A stretch of DNA of 64,000 bases from JBCCGI01 sp039029355 (GTDB taxonomy: Bacteria > Planctomycetota > UBA1135 > GCA-002686595). Positions 26,305 to 36,349 of this stretch are shown piece after piece. The position numbers and the translations under genes were made by a program. Each line of letters begins with the position of its first letter. The first letter of the stretch is position 1. The notes below the pieces were generated by a model. It was not told the origin of the DNA, did no database searches, and saw only the letters and a program-made list of their open reading frames with translations. Where the stretch lies: contig JBCCGI010000036.1 in assembly GCA_039029355.1 (NCBI GenBank), positions 14,435-78,434 of the forward strand, in the 5' to 3' direction.

Positions 26305-29300
26305 CTACTCCGCCTCAAGCACGTAGAAGCCCGCCGAGATCTCATCCACCTGCAGGGTGACGTCGATCGTCGAGCTCCCGTCCCACGCCAGCGTCTGCAT
26401 CTCACCGGTCAGCACGTTGCGCAGCGTCGGCGCGCTCGCGCTGCTCGGGAAGCCGTAGCTCTGCGGGTCGAGCGTGACGGTCACGAGCTGGTTGCCCGGC
26501 TCCGAGCCGTCAACCAGGAACGGGGCGACGAAGAAGTCGTCGACCGCGGTCCAGTTGATGAGCAGCAGCCCGACGCGCTCGCCGCTCTCGCCGCACACCG
26601 AGGCGAGGACCGGGGGGAAGCTCGTGTCCTTGGAGGCCTTGGAGAAGCTCCCGCCCGGGGGCACGCCGAGGGGCGGCGGGTCGAGGTACTGCGGCGGAGG
26701 CGTCGGCGAGGGCGGTGCCGGCGTCCAGCTGAACTGGAGCGCCGGGTCGCGGAAGCGTTGCCCGAAGCGCATCAGGTCGCGGGCCTCGTCGGTCTTCAGC
26801 GCCTGGGTGGTGTTGCGCACCAGGTTCACCGCCAGGTCGTAGGGCGGGTGCTGGGCGATGTTGTCCTGGATCGAGGCGTCCGAGAGCACCGTGCCGAGGG
26901 CGACCTCGCCGGAGTCGTGCGAGTACTGCGCGAGCGCTGCGCGGCGCTCGGCCCAGTCGACCCAGTTCAGGGTCGCGTCCCCCAGCGGCAGGTTGGCGGG
27001 GAGCACGCTCGCGAAGCGCTGGTACTCGTTGTAGACGGTCTGGAACATCGGGACCCGCAGGAAGGCGGGGTCCTCGCCGCCGAACACGCCGCCGTAGCTG
27101 AGGTTGCAGACCTCGACCGAGCCGACGTAGGGCTCCGAGGCGCCCTCGGTCCAGACCCAGGGCTCGGCCACGCCCAGCTGCGTCCGCATCCAGTCCTTCA
27201 CCAAGAGGCCGAGCACCTGCTTGCCGTCGACGAAGTAGGAGCCGTCGCCGCCGGGCGCGTGCCCGTGGTCGGCGTAGCAGACGCGCTCGATGTGGTGGTA
27301 CTCGTCGAGGTAGACCCCCGAGAGCTCGCCCCCGCCGGGGGCCATGGCCGCGTCGAGCTGCTGCAGGATGTGCTTGGTGTAGAGCAGCGGGACCGTGTCG
27401 AAGACCGGGGCGCCGTTCGGGACCGCCGCGGGGCAGAGGATGCGGTGGTGCCAGGTGGTCTTCGGCAGGAGGCCGCAGCCCTGGTCCTTGGGCACGCTGT
27501 AGATCGAGGCCGCGTGCTCACGCCCGAACTCGTCGCGGACCGTGTACTGGTCGAGGCTCCCCGCGATGCCCGGGATCCCGGGGCTCGCGAAGAAGGCCGC
27601 GTCCTTGTCGACGACCAGCGGGTGGAAGTACGGTCCCCAGGGCTTGGTGATCTCCGCCGCGGCGGCCAGGAAGTCCTGCTGTACCGGGAGCCACTCGCCG
27701 AAGGAGGCGTCGAAGGCGTTGCGGTCCCAGAACCAGGGGCGGCCGACCAGACCGGTGTCGGGGTCGAGGCCGAAGAAGCTCTCGAAGTCGTCCCACTCGT
27801 CCTTCCAGTGGTCGAAGTTCGCGTACTCCTTGGCCCAGCCGAAGTCCTTGGGAGGCAGCGTCAGAGAGCAGGGCGCGATCGAGACCGTGCCCAGCGCCTG
27901 GGCCTCGTACATCAGCTCGGAGTAGCCCGAGCCGGCCGCGCCCGGCAGCTCGTCCGGGATCCAGGTCCAGTCCGGGTCGACGGCCCAGTCGCGGTAGTAC
28001 TGCGCGGCGTCGTACCAGTCGCCCTTCAGGCTCGTCATCACGACGTCGAACGGCATGCTGACAGCCGTCGGGTTGCCGGTGACGTTGAGGTTGTCGACCG
28101 GCTGGTACTGGACGCCGAAGCCCAGGCCCTGCTCCTCGGGATACACCAGATAGGGCTTCAGGTGGTTGCCGGTGTCGTGGGTGCCCCAGTAGAGCAGGTC
28201 CTGCTCGGGGTCGTCCTGGTAGAAGGCCATCCACTGCATCGTCATCACGCCGGGGTGGGTCGCGATCGACTTGCCGTGCTCCGGGTCGCTCAGGCGGATG
28301 TCGGCCAGGCAGTCGGCGAAGCCGAGGGTCTGCGCGTTCACGGGATCGGGCAGCAGCACGCCGAAGTACCACGGCGCGGCCAGGATCTGCTTCTCGGGCG
28401 CCCCGGCCAGCTCGGCGGCGGTGCGCAGCTCGAGGCGGTAGACCGAGAGCCGCGGATCGTCGCCCGTCATGCGCACGTTCATGTTGATGCTGACGAAGTC
28501 GTCGGTGCCCTGGGTCGCGTAGACGACCTCGACCTCGAAGTCCTCGAGCGGGAAGGTGCCGTAGTCGAGGTCGTCGATGGGTTGGACGGCGGTCGCCGGG
28601 ATGGTCCAGCGACAGCGCAGCTCGGTTGGAGCGAGCTCGTCCGGGAACAGCGTGAAGACCGGCATCGCGGTCACGTCGCTCGCGCGGATGTGGACCACGC
28701 CGTCCGCCGGCTGCAGGTCGCAGGCCTTCTCGGTGGGCACCGGCGAGCCGGAGAAGGCCGTGTTGCGCAGGCTCACCTTCCACAGGTCCGTGGGGGCGAA
28801 GAACATGCCGTCGCCGGGGCCGGCGGGCCCGGTGACGCTCAGGTTCAGCAGGTGGTCGTAGACCGCTCCGAACACCGGGTCGGGCACGATCGTCAGGTCG
28901 ACGACGCCGTTGCTGATCACCACCGGGTCGCAGTCGGGCGGGTTTCCCGCGGCGATGTCGCACTCGTCCAGGATGCCGTTGCCGTCGCAGTCGGGGCTGG
29001 TGCCGGCGGTCAGGTCGCACAGGTCGGGCACGCCGTTGCCGTTGCAGTCCGAGCTGAAGCCCGAGGCGATGTCGAGGCAGTCGTCGACGCCGTTGCCGTT
29101 GCAGTCGACGAAGGCCTCGCAGTCGTCGGGGATGCCGTCGTCGTCGCAGTCGGGCTCGCACTCGTCGGGAACACCGTTCGCGTTGCAGTCGAGGCTCGTG
29201 CCCCCGGCGATGTCGAGGCAGTCGAGCGTGCCGTTGTTGTTGCAGTCGTCGAAGGGCTCGCAGTCGTCGGGGGTTCCGTCGCCGTCGCAGTCGGGCTCGC

Positions 29301-30939
29301 ACTCGTCGGGAACACCGTTCGCGTTGCAGTCGAGGCTCGTGCCCCCGGCGATGTCGAGGCAGTCGAGCGTGCCGTTGTTGTTGCAGTCGACGAAGGGCTC
29401 GCAGTCGTCGGGGGTTCCGTCGCCGTCGCAGTCGGGCTCGCACTCGTCGGGGATGCCGTTGCCGTTGCAGTCCGCGCTGACGCCCTGGGCGATGTCGTAG
29501 CAGTCGTAGGTGCCGTTGTTGTTGCAGTCGAGGAACAGATCGCAGTCGTCGGGCGTTCCGTTGCCGTCGCAGTCGGGCTCGCAGTCGTCGGGGGTTCCGT
29601 CGCCGTCGCAGTCGGCCTCGCACTCGTCGGGGATCCCGTTCCCGTTGCAGTCGGCGCTCGTGCCGGCGTGGATGTCGATGGAGTCGGGCAGGCCGTTCCC
29701 GTTGCAGTCCGCCGAGGAGCCCGCGAAGCACGCCAGGTTCTCCTGGTACACGCGGCCCTCGGGGAAAGGGCCGCACGCGTCGCTCAGGCTCCCCACGAGG
29801 GCGGTCTCACCCTGGATGGCGGCCGGGTACGCGAGCAGGTCGTTGAAGGAGTGAAACGGCAGATAGCGCAGTACCGGACCCGCCGTCCAGTTCCCCAGCG
29901 AATCGCGGTAGTAGGGGCGCGCCGGGTACTGCGAGCACACGAACGTGGCGGAGTGCGGCAGCTCGTTGACCAGGGCGCGGTCGTCATCGAGCGCGCTCGC
30001 GATGCCCGGCGCCGAGAACGTGCCCTGGGTCCACGAGGCCCCGCCCCCGTAGGAGTACATCCGCGTCTCGTACCCGCTCGCCGTAAGGGTACTGATCAGC
30101 GCGCTGTTGCCGTCGAGCTCGATGGCCAGGCCGAAGTTCTTCTCGTTGCTGAAGAGCGGCGGGTAGATGCCGGAGTGGTAGGTCCAGGTGCCGCCGACGC
30201 GCTCGAACACCCAGACCCAGCCCCCCACGTCGCCGGGATCACGTGGCGCCCCCACGAGCGCCCAACGGTTGTTGACGGCGACCGCGGCGCCCACGCGGGG
30301 GTTGCCGGTGTAGGCGGGAAACACGCCCGCGGCGACGGCGATGTCGACGAAGCTGACCGGCGAGGCGTTGAAGTTCTCCAGCAGGTAGGCGCTGCCCCGC
30401 CCGTTCACGTTGTCGGGAACGCCGACGATCAGGCGTCGCTCCCAGCCGTCCATCGCCTCGCCCACCTTGGCGCTGCTCGTGATCGGGTCGGTGGCGGTGC
30501 CGAGGCTCGTTCCAGCGCGCGCGCTGACCTGCCAGCTGCACTCGGGCGAACCGACCGAGATGTAGAGGAAGCCGTTGTTCGGAGCGTCCGGGGCCGAGGC
30601 ATAGACCTCCGCCGAGCAGGGGTCGATGCCCTCGGCCACCCCGTCGAGCGGGTTGAAGAGCGCGACCTGCGCGCCGTAGCGATCCACGGTCGAAGTGCTG
30701 ATCGTATTGACCAGCGAGTAGAGGCCCGTGGTGTGGTCCCACTGGGCGATGTGGATCTTGTGCTGCTCGGGATTGCCGATCACGGCCAGGCTGCCGGCCA
30801 GCGCGAGGTCGTGCCCGAAGTCGTCCTCGGTTCCTTGAACGCTGTGGAGCGTGGTGCTTGGGCACTGCGCTCGGGCGGACCCGGCGAAGAGCGCCAGGCA
30901 GAGGGCCGAGAGGATACGGAGGGCGGATGCACGCAGCAT
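26305..30939 (-). CDS. Large secreted protein: DCNGNG repeats plus DUF6259-like domain
   Basis: 1544 residues from ATG 30939, with a signal peptide ending '...LALFAGSARAQ'. Residues 25-410 resemble FG-GAP/kelch-type propeller repeats ('DDFGHDLALAGSLAVIGN'). Then comes a block of cysteine/asparagine-rich repeats ('DCNGNGIPDECEPDCDGDGT', 'DDCEP'), EF-hand-like or thrombospondin-type-3-like and common in planctomycetes (coding nt about 28930-29720). The C-terminal 900 residues look like a DUF6259-type glycosidase-like domain, with 'SGVYLDEYHHIERVCYADHG' and 'VLPANLPLGDATLNW'. An Asp/Glu pair in 'YLDEYH' could be catalytic, but this is not established. It is divergent from the helicase at 31145. 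Confidence 0.85.
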   Translation of the reverse strand: MLRASALRILSALCLALFAGSARAQCPSTTLHSVQGTEDDFGHDLALAGSLAVIGNPEQHKIHIAQWDHTTGLYSLVNTISTSTVDRYGAQVALFNPLDGVAEGIDPCSAEVYASAPDAPNNGFLYISVGSPECSWQVSARAGTSLGTATDPITSSAKVGEAMDGWERRLIVGVPDNVNGRGSAYLLENFNASPVSFVDIAVAAGVFPAYTGNPRVGAAVAVNNRWALVGAPRDPGDVGGWVWVFERVGGTWTYHSGIYPPLFSNEKNFGLAIELDGNSALISTLTASGYETRMYSYGGGASWTQGTFSAPGIASALDDDRALVNELPHSATFVCSQYPARPYYRDSLGNWTAGPVLRYLPFHSFNDLLAYPAAIQGETALVGSLSDACGPFPEGRVYQENLACFAGSSADCNGNGLPDSIDIHAGTSADCNGNGIPDECEADCDGDGTPDDCEPDCDGNGTPDDCDLFLDCNNNGTYDCYDIAQGVSADCNGNGIPDECEPDCDGDGTPDDCEPFVDCNNNGTLDCLDIAGGTSLDCNANGVPDECEPDCDGDGTPDDCEPFDDCNNNGTLDCLDIAGGTSLDCNANGVPDECEPDCDDDGIPDDCEAFVDCNGNGVDDCLDIASGFSSDCNGNGVPDLCDLTAGTSPDCDGNGILDECDIAAGNPPDCDPVVISNGVVDLTIVPDPVFGAVYDHLLNLSVTGPAGPGDGMFFAPTDLWKVSLRNTAFSGSPVPTEKACDLQPADGVVHIRASDVTAMPVFTLFPDELAPTELRCRWTIPATAVQPIDDLDYGTFPLEDFEVEVVYATQGTDDFVSINMNVRMTGDDPRLSVYRLELRTAAELAGAPEKQILAAPWYFGVLLPDPVNAQTLGFADCLADIRLSDPEHGKSIATHPGVMTMQWMAFYQDDPEQDLLYWGTHDTGNHLKPYLVYPEEQGLGFGVQYQPVDNLNVTGNPTAVSMPFDVVMTSLKGDWYDAAQYYRDWAVDPDWTWIPDELPGAAGSGYSELMYEAQALGTVSIAPCSLTLPPKDFGWAKEYANFDHWKDEWDDFESFFGLDPDTGLVGRPWFWDRNAFDASFGEWLPVQQDFLAAAAEITKPWGPYFHPLVVDKDAAFFASPGIPGIAGSLDQYTVRDEFGREHAASIYSVPKDQGCGLLPKTTWHHRILCPAAVPNGAPVFDTVPLLYTKHILQQLDAAMAPGGGELSGVYLDEYHHIERVCYADHGHAPGGDGSYFVDGKQVLGLLVKDWMRTQLGVAEPWVWTEGASEPYVGSVEVCNLSYGGVFGGEDPAFLRVPMFQTVYNEYQRFASVLPANLPLGDATLNWVDWAERRAALAQYSHDSGEVALGTVLSDASIQDNIAQHPPYDLAVNLVRNTTQALKTDEARDLMRFGQRFRDPALQFSWTPAPPSPTPPPQYLDPPPLGVPPGGSFSKASKDTSFPPVLASVCGESGERVGLLLINWTAVDDFFVAPFLVDGSEPGNQLVTVTLDPQSYGFPSSASAPTLRNVLTGEMQTLAWDGSSTIDVTLQVDEISAGFYVLEAE
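29161..29442. repeat. 141-bp tandem duplication inside the DCNGNG repeat region
   Basis: Units 29161-29301 and 29302-29442 are identical at 140 of 141 bases; the difference is TCG versus ACG near the middle. Each encodes 47 residues, so the reading frame is kept. This points to recent expansion of the repeat domain of the gene at 26305-30939. Confidence 0.85.
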
Positions 30940-31144
30940 GGGCGGTCCTGTCCTGGTTGAGGGGGCGGCGGCCCTGGGGCCGTCGGGGGGCGGAGCGGGG
31001 CGCGGGCCGGGTGGCCACCGGCGCGCCCCTGGGCCAGCAACCGGACCACACCCGCCCGACCTTTCAGGACATCCCAAAAAGATCGCCCCCCGACCCGGAA
31101 CGCTCCGGCCTTGACCGCGGCGCCCCATTCGGAAGACTCGGCCC

Positions 31145-32710
31145 ATGGAGCTGCGTCCCTACCAAAGGGAGGCCCTTGAGGCCGTCCGCGAGGCCTATCG
31201 ACGCAGGCACCGAAGCGTCCTGGTCGTCCTGCCGACCGGCACCGGCAAGACCGTGCTCTTCGCCGAGATCGCGCGGCTCGCCAAGGGCCCGGTGCTGGTC
31301 CTCGCGCACCGCCAGGAGCTGGTCGAGCAGGCGCGCGACAAGATCTCCGCCTGGTGCGACGACGTGGTCGCGGTGGAGATGGGCGAGCGCCGCGACCTGA
31401 CGCGCCCCGACGGGACGCGCCCGAAGATCACCGTCGCCAGCATCCAGTCGCTCGGCCGCAGGCTGCGCAGCGTACCGCGCGACGCCTTCCGCATCGTGGT
31501 CGTCGACGAGGCCCACCACGCTCCGGCCGACTCGTACCGGACCGTGCTCGGACACTTCGACGCACACGTCTTGGGCGTCACCGCAACGCCCGACCGCAGC
31601 GACCGGGCTCCCTTGGGCGAGGTCTTCGCGGAGGTCGCCTACGACTACGACATGCGCGCCGCGATCCGCGACGGCTGGCTGTGCCCGATCCGCTCGTTCC
31701 TGGTCGCGACGAAGGCCGACTTCTCGGGCGTGCGCAAGGTGGCCGGCGAGCTCGCCACCAAGGGCGTCGAGGAGGTCCTGACGCGCGAGCTGCACCTGGC
31801 GGAGATCGCCGCGCCCATCGTGCGCGAGCGGGGCGAGCGCCCGGCGATCGTCTTCGCGGCCTCGGTGGCGCACGCGCGGGCGCTGGCCCGGGTGATGAAC
31901 GACCTGGCGGACCGGCCCGGCTTCGCGGTCGCGCTGGACGGCAAGACGGCGCTGGAGAAACGCGCTCCCGTGCTCGATCGCTTCCGAGCCGGCGACGTGA
32001 AGGTGCTCGTCAACTGCTCGCTCTTCACCGAGGGCTTCGACGTGCCCGGCATCGCGCTCGTCGCCATCGCGCGCCCCGTGCTGTCGCGCTCCTTCTACGC
32101 CCAGATGGTCGGCCGCGGCACGCGGCTCGCCCCCGGAAAGCGCGACCTGCTCGTGCTCGACTTCGTGCCGGGCAACTGCCGCCACTCGCTGGTTCAGGCG
32201 GTCGACATCTTCGCGGGCGAGCGCGACGAGGTGCGGCAGCGCGCGCGCAGGATCGCCGCCAAGGCCAGCGCCGAGGGCAGCTCGATCGGCCTCGAGCAGG
32301 CGCTTGAGCTCGCGCAGCAGGAGCAAGAGGCCCAGGAGGCGGACGTCGCCTACCAGCTTCGGAAGCGCGACCCCTTCGCCGCGGTCGGCATCGAGCTCAC
32401 CGACTACACCCGCCGCTCCCACGGGGGCGAGCGCGCCTCGGCCGCCCAGCTCGCCTACTTCAAGCGCGCCGGCCTCCCGACCGAGGAGCTCGCCGGCCTC
32501 TCTCGGCGGCAGGTCGAGGCGCTGCGCGAGGAGCTCCTCGACCGCAAGGCCGTCGGCCTGTGCACGCCGAAGCAGGCGAAGCAGCTGGTCGCCTTCGGCG
32601 TCGACCCGCGCGAGCTGTACTACGACGAGGCGAAGGAGCTCCTGCGCGAGCTCAAGGCGGAGCGGCGGTCGGGGCTTCGAGGTCCGGGGCTTCCAGATCC
32701 GGCGAGCTGA
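31145..32710 (+). CDS. SF2 DEAD/DEAH-box helicase
   Basis: 521 residues. Motif I is 'LPTGTGKTVLF' (Walker A at about 30-36), motif II is DEAH (121-124, 'VVVDEAHHAP'), motif III is 'GVTATPDR', motif V is 'EGFDVPGIALV' and motif VI is 'QMVGRGTRLAPGKRD'. It is close to the stand-alone helicases related to the RAD25/type I restriction ResIII group. The C-terminal 150 residues contain 'PKQAKQLVAFG' and 'ASAAQLAYFKRAGLPTEEL', helical segments seen in this group. There is no methylase or specificity gene nearby, so it is not a restriction subunit here. Nucleic-acid unwinding in repair or RNA metabolism is likely. Confidence 0.9.
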   Translation: MELRPYQREALEAVREAYRRRHRSVLVVLPTGTGKTVLFAEIARLAKGPVLVLAHRQELVEQARDKISAWCDDVVAVEMGERRDLTRPDGTRPKITVASIQSLGRRLRSVPRDAFRIVVVDEAHHAPADSYRTVLGHFDAHVLGVTATPDRSDRAPLGEVFAEVAYDYDMRAAIRDGWLCPIRSFLVATKADFSGVRKVAGELATKGVEEVLTRELHLAEIAAPIVRERGERPAIVFAASVAHARALARVMNDLADRPGFAVALDGKTALEKRAPVLDRFRAGDVKVLVNCSLFTEGFDVPGIALVAIARPVLSRSFYAQMVGRGTRLAPGKRDLLVLDFVPGNCRHSLVQAVDIFAGERDEVRQRARRIAAKASAEGSSIGLEQALELAQQEQEAQEADVAYQLRKRDPFAAVGIELTDYTRRSHGGERASAAQLAYFKRAGLPTEELAGLSRRQVEALREELLDRKAVGLCTPKQAKQLVAFGVDPRELYYDEAKELLRELKAERRSGLRGPGLPDPAS

Positions 32711-32769
32711 GCACGCCGCGGCATACTGGTGTCCGATCACCAGCCCGCCTATCCCGAACGGAGCCTCGC

Positions 32770-34236
32770 ATGCAGCGCTTCCCCTCCCTGCTACCCCTCG
32801 CCCTCGCTCCCCTCCTCGTCCAGGCGCGCGCCGCCGGGCAGGAGCTCACCGCCCTAGAGCTCGACCCCGCCGGCGTGCTCGCGGGCGACTACGTGGTCGA
32901 CGTCTCCGCCGCCGGAACCGCCGTCGGCGCGGGCGTCTTCGGGGGCGTCTGGCCCCAGGCGCTCCGGTTCTCAGACGCCGGCCCCGCCGCGCTCGCCCCG
33001 CTCCCCGGCGACGTGATGGGCGAGGCGAACGGCATCAACGACCTCGGCGTCGTCGTCGGCGCCAGCACGTCGGTCTCGACCCTCGGGCTGCTCACCTTCT
33101 TCGACCGCGCGGTCCGCTGGGACGCGTCCGGCGGCGTCACCGACCTCGCGGCGGCGGCGACCGGCGGCGCGACGCTCGAGCTCTTCCGCGCCTGGGACGT
33201 GAACGACGCCGGCCAGATCGTCGGCTTCGGGCGCGACGCGTCGATCCCCGCCGGCCGCGGCTTCCTGTGGGACGCGGGCGTCGTGACCGAGATCCCGCCG
33301 CTGCCCGGCGTGCCCGCGTCGCGCCCGACCCAGGCGCGGGGCATCAACGGGGCCGGCCAGGTCGTCGGCTACGCCGAGGACTCCGGCGGCTTCGCCCACG
33401 CGCTCCTCTGGGAGGCCGGCGCGTTGACCGACCTCCACGACGGCGCCGGCGTCCCCGGCCGCACGAGCGAGGCCTGGGACGTGAACGAGGCCGGCTGGAT
33501 CGCGGGTTCGGCGGACTTCGTCGCCGACTTCATCGACTGGCGCGTCGCCGCCCTCTGGCGCCCCGACGGCAGCGTGATCGAGCTCGGCACGCTGGGCGGA
33601 ACCGTCGGCGTCGCGTACTCGGTCAACGACCACAACGAGGTGGTCGGCAACACCACCACCGGCGCGGGCAACCGCGGGTTTCTCTGGCGCGGCGGCGTCA
33701 TGGTCGACCTCAACTCGCTGATCGCCCCCGCGTCGGGCTTCACCATCGTCGAGGCCCGCAGCATCTCGAACGACGGGCGCATCGTGGGCCTCGGCGTCGA
33801 CGGGGCCGGCCTGCAGACGGTCGTGCTCGTGCCGAACCCGTGCGATGGCTTCTTCCAGGTCTACGGCGAGAGCGGCCCGGGCACGGGCGGCTTCCCCCCG
33901 AGCCTGGCGGGCTTCGGCTGCCCGGCGCCCGGCGAGGAGCTGCTCTTCGGGATCCAGGGCGGCCTGGGCGGCGCGTCCGGCGCCATCGCCCTGGGCTTCG
34001 GCGCCGGCACGCTGCCGATCACGCCCTTCTGCGACCTGCAGGTGCTCCCGCTGGCGCCGGCGACGCTGCCGATCACCCTGGACGGCGCAGGGGCCGGTGA
34101 GGGCGAGCTCTTCTTCAGCACGCCCCTCGACGCGGGGCTGTCCCCCACCGACCTGTTCCTCCAGGCGCTCTTCCTCGATCCCGGCGCGCCGGGCTTCGTG
34201 TCGTGTACCCGTCCGCTGCAGGTGCACGTCGAGTAG
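32770..34236 (+). CDS. Secreted HAF-repeat protein with shared C-terminal module
   Basis: 488 residues from ATG 32770; signal peptide (...LALAPLLVQARAAGQ). Residues 30-345 consist of about seven HAF-type extracellular repeats ('VNDAGQIVGFGRDAS', 'INGAGQVVGYAEDSG', 'VNDHNEVVGNTTTGAG') alternating with 'A.LW..G...dL' strands, which build a propeller-like fold. Residues 355-488 start at a Cys pair ('NPCDGFF', 'GFGCPAPG') and contain the late motif 'LSPTDLFLQALFLDP' of the shared module. Possibly surface or secreted; ligand unknown. Confidence 0.87.
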   Translation: MQRFPSLLPLALAPLLVQARAAGQELTALELDPAGVLAGDYVVDVSAAGTAVGAGVFGGVWPQALRFSDAGPAALAPLPGDVMGEANGINDLGVVVGASTSVSTLGLLTFFDRAVRWDASGGVTDLAAAATGGATLELFRAWDVNDAGQIVGFGRDASIPAGRGFLWDAGVVTEIPPLPGVPASRPTQARGINGAGQVVGYAEDSGGFAHALLWEAGALTDLHDGAGVPGRTSEAWDVNEAGWIAGSADFVADFIDWRVAALWRPDGSVIELGTLGGTVGVAYSVNDHNEVVGNTTTGAGNRGFLWRGGVMVDLNSLIAPASGFTIVEARSISNDGRIVGLGVDGAGLQTVVLVPNPCDGFFQVYGESGPGTGGFPPSLAGFGCPAPGEELLFGIQGGLGGASGAIALGFGAGTLPITPFCDLQVLPLAPATLPITLDGAGAGEGELFFSTPLDAGLSPTDLFLQALFLDPGAPGFVSCTRPLQVHVE

Positions 34237-34272
34237 ACGGCGCACCTCGCGGGCGGGCGCACCGCCACCGGC

Positions 34273-36288
34273 TTACTCCTGCAGCTCGATCGAGAGCCCG
34301 GGAGACATCGACACGCCCTGGGGGCCGCCGGCGTCGAGGCCCGCCCACTGGGCGTAGAAGAGCGCGCCCACCAGGCCGGCGTTGCCCGGCAGCGGCAGGT
34401 TCACGCCGCCGGCGCCGCCGGCGTCGGCGGTGGTGCTCTCCACCGCGAGCCAGGTGCCGGGGTCCACGAGCAGCGTGCCGCCGAAGACCGGGAGCGCTGC
34501 GCTCGAGGTCCCGACCACGAGGAAGAAGGGGGCGCCGGCCAGCCCGTCGGCGAAGGTCACCCCGAACGAGGCGTCGCCCACCGCCGGCACACCGCTGGCC
34601 GAGATCGAGGGCGCCAGGCCGCCGCTGCCCGCGGTGCCCACGCCGTAGACGGCGGTTCCGCTGGGCGGCAGGGAGAGCGCCAGCACGACCGCCGCGTGCG
34701 CGTTGACGCGGCCGTGTCCGTAGAGGTCCGAGTGCCCGTCGACTCCGTAGCCGCCGCCGACGGGGTCGATCTTGTCGGCGCTCGCCCGCAGGACGTCGCG
34801 CACCTCGTGCCAGGCCAGGAAGGGGTTGGCGTCGAGCACCAGGAGCGCGGTGCCGCAAGCCAGAGGCGACGCGGACGAGGTCCCGCCGAAGCCGCCGGTG
34901 TAGTCCCCGCTCGCATAGCCCGCGCCGCCGGTGCGGTCGGTAGTCCAGATCCCGCTCGTCACGCCGCCGTTCGAAGGAGCGCAGACGTCGATCTCGTCGC
35001 CGAAGGCGGAGTAGGACGCGCGCAGGTCCTGGTCGGTGGAGGCCGCGACCGCGACCGTGCGCTCGTAGGAGGCGTAGCCGTTCGTCCCGACGTCGTTGTC
35101 GCCGTTGCCCGCGGCGAAGAAGATCACCACGCCGAGGCCGTCGCGCCCGTTGTCGGTCGCGTCGTCGATCGCGGCCTTGGTCGCCGCCGCGAGCGGAGCC
35201 GCGCCCAGCGGGCCCCAGGAGTTGTTGCAGACCGCGGCGCCCTGATTGGACGCAAAGGTGAAGGCATCGACCTCGTCCTGGACCGTGGGGCCGCCGAAGA
35301 TCCCGAAGAACGTGTCGGACAGGAAGCGGATGGGCATGACCCCCCCGTTCTGGGCGATCCCGGTGATCCCCTCGCCGTTGTTCCCCTGGCCGGCGCAGAC
35401 GCCGCCGACCGAAGTGCCGTGGTTCTCGGTGGAGAACAGACCGTCATCGGGACCCGGATCGTTGTCGTTGTCGAGCACGTCGATGCCCTGGACGATCGTC
35501 AGGTCGGGGTGGCCTAGCTCGATGCCCGTGTCGACGATGGCCGCGACCAGCGCCGGGTTCCCGGTCACCAGGTCCCAGGCCTCGGGCGCGTCGACGTCAG
35601 CGTCGACCTTGGCCCCTCCCTGGCCGGTGTTGTGCAGATGCCACTGGCTGGAGAACAGCGGATCGCTCGGCGTGCCGTAGGCGACGCGCACGAGGGAGAA
35701 GTCCGGCTGCGCGAACTCCGCCAGCCCGGACTCAAAGAGCGCGCGCGCCGTCGGGAGAATCGCGAGCGAGCTCCCGCGCGGAACGCGGTACACCACGCCG
35801 GGGTTGTGGGCGTAGGCGAGGGAGCCCGAGCGCTCGAGGCGGTGCGCTCGCTCCAGGTCCGCGACCCGCTCGGGCTCCGCATCGGCCTGCCAACGCACGA
35901 GGATCTCGTCGGTGAGGAAGTACGGCTCCTCACCGGCCATCCAGCGCGGACTCGCGACGACCACCCGCGGGTGATCGTCGATGGCCTCGACCGCAGAGAG
36001 CACCTCGGCCTCGGTCGCCTCCGGTCCAGCGTAGAGCCGCATCGGGTGTCCCGGGAAATAGAACGACTCCGCGACCCGCCCCGCGTCGACGCCGGGGAAG
36101 GACGCGGCCAGGGCGCGTGCCTCCGCCTCGGTCACGCTCGTCTCGAACTGCACCGCCAGCCACGATGCGTCGATCGAGAGGTCCACGCGCTCGGGACCGT
36201 TCCAAAAGAAGTCGGAGCCCGTCTGGTGCTGTGCGGAGAGGGGCGCGAGGGTGAGCAGAAAGGTGAGCATGGCGGGGGTCGTTCTCAT
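34273..36288 (-). CDS. Secreted subtilisin-family (S8) serine protease
   Basis: 671 residues from ATG 36288 (a GTG two codons upstream is possible). A signal peptide is followed by a prodomain-like N-terminal part (to about residue 205). The triad is intact: Asp in 'VAAIVDTGIELGHPDL', His in 'ENHGTSVGGVCAG', Ser in 'FGGTSSASPLACGTAL'; the oxyanion Asn is in 'AAVCNNSWGP'. The last 110 residues are the shared module with 'GLVGALFYAQWAGLD'. This type of protease is autoprocessed and acts outside the cytoplasm. It is convergent with the HAF gene (36 bases between stops). Confidence 0.93.
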   Translation of the reverse strand: MRTTPAMLTFLLTLAPLSAQHQTGSDFFWNGPERVDLSIDASWLAVQFETSVTEAEARALAASFPGVDAGRVAESFYFPGHPMRLYAGPEATEAEVLSAVEAIDDHPRVVVASPRWMAGEEPYFLTDEILVRWQADAEPERVADLERAHRLERSGSLAYAHNPGVVYRVPRGSSLAILPTARALFESGLAEFAQPDFSLVRVAYGTPSDPLFSSQWHLHNTGQGGAKVDADVDAPEAWDLVTGNPALVAAIVDTGIELGHPDLTIVQGIDVLDNDNDPGPDDGLFSTENHGTSVGGVCAGQGNNGEGITGIAQNGGVMPIRFLSDTFFGIFGGPTVQDEVDAFTFASNQGAAVCNNSWGPLGAAPLAAATKAAIDDATDNGRDGLGVVIFFAAGNGDNDVGTNGYASYERTVAVAASTDQDLRASYSAFGDEIDVCAPSNGGVTSGIWTTDRTGGAGYASGDYTGGFGGTSSASPLACGTALLVLDANPFLAWHEVRDVLRASADKIDPVGGGYGVDGHSDLYGHGRVNAHAAVVLALSLPPSGTAVYGVGTAGSGGLAPSISASGVPAVGDASFGVTFADGLAGAPFFLVVGTSSAALPVFGGTLLVDPGTWLAVESTTADAGGAGGVNLPLPGNAGLVGALFYAQWAGLDAGGPQGVSMSPGLSIELQE

Positions 36289-36349
36289 GCGCACCAGAGT
36301 AGCGCGCCGCGCGGTACGCGGGTGGCTCGGCTTCGCGGTGGCCTCCGCG

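Noticed and set aside
28930..29720. CRISPR-like regular repeats
   Set aside because: The repeats are codon-phased, encode DCNGNG/DDCEP motifs and contain no unique spacers.
26239..30960. 1573-codon open frame on the plus strand
   Set aside because: It mirrors the DUF6259-like gene. Its repetitive Val/Ala/Asp composition reflects the opposite strand of the repeat block, with no start signal or domain.
31145..32710. Type I restriction HsdR subunit
   Set aside because: The helicase motifs fit, but the nuclease domain and any HsdM/HsdS genes are missing and the neighbours are unrelated.
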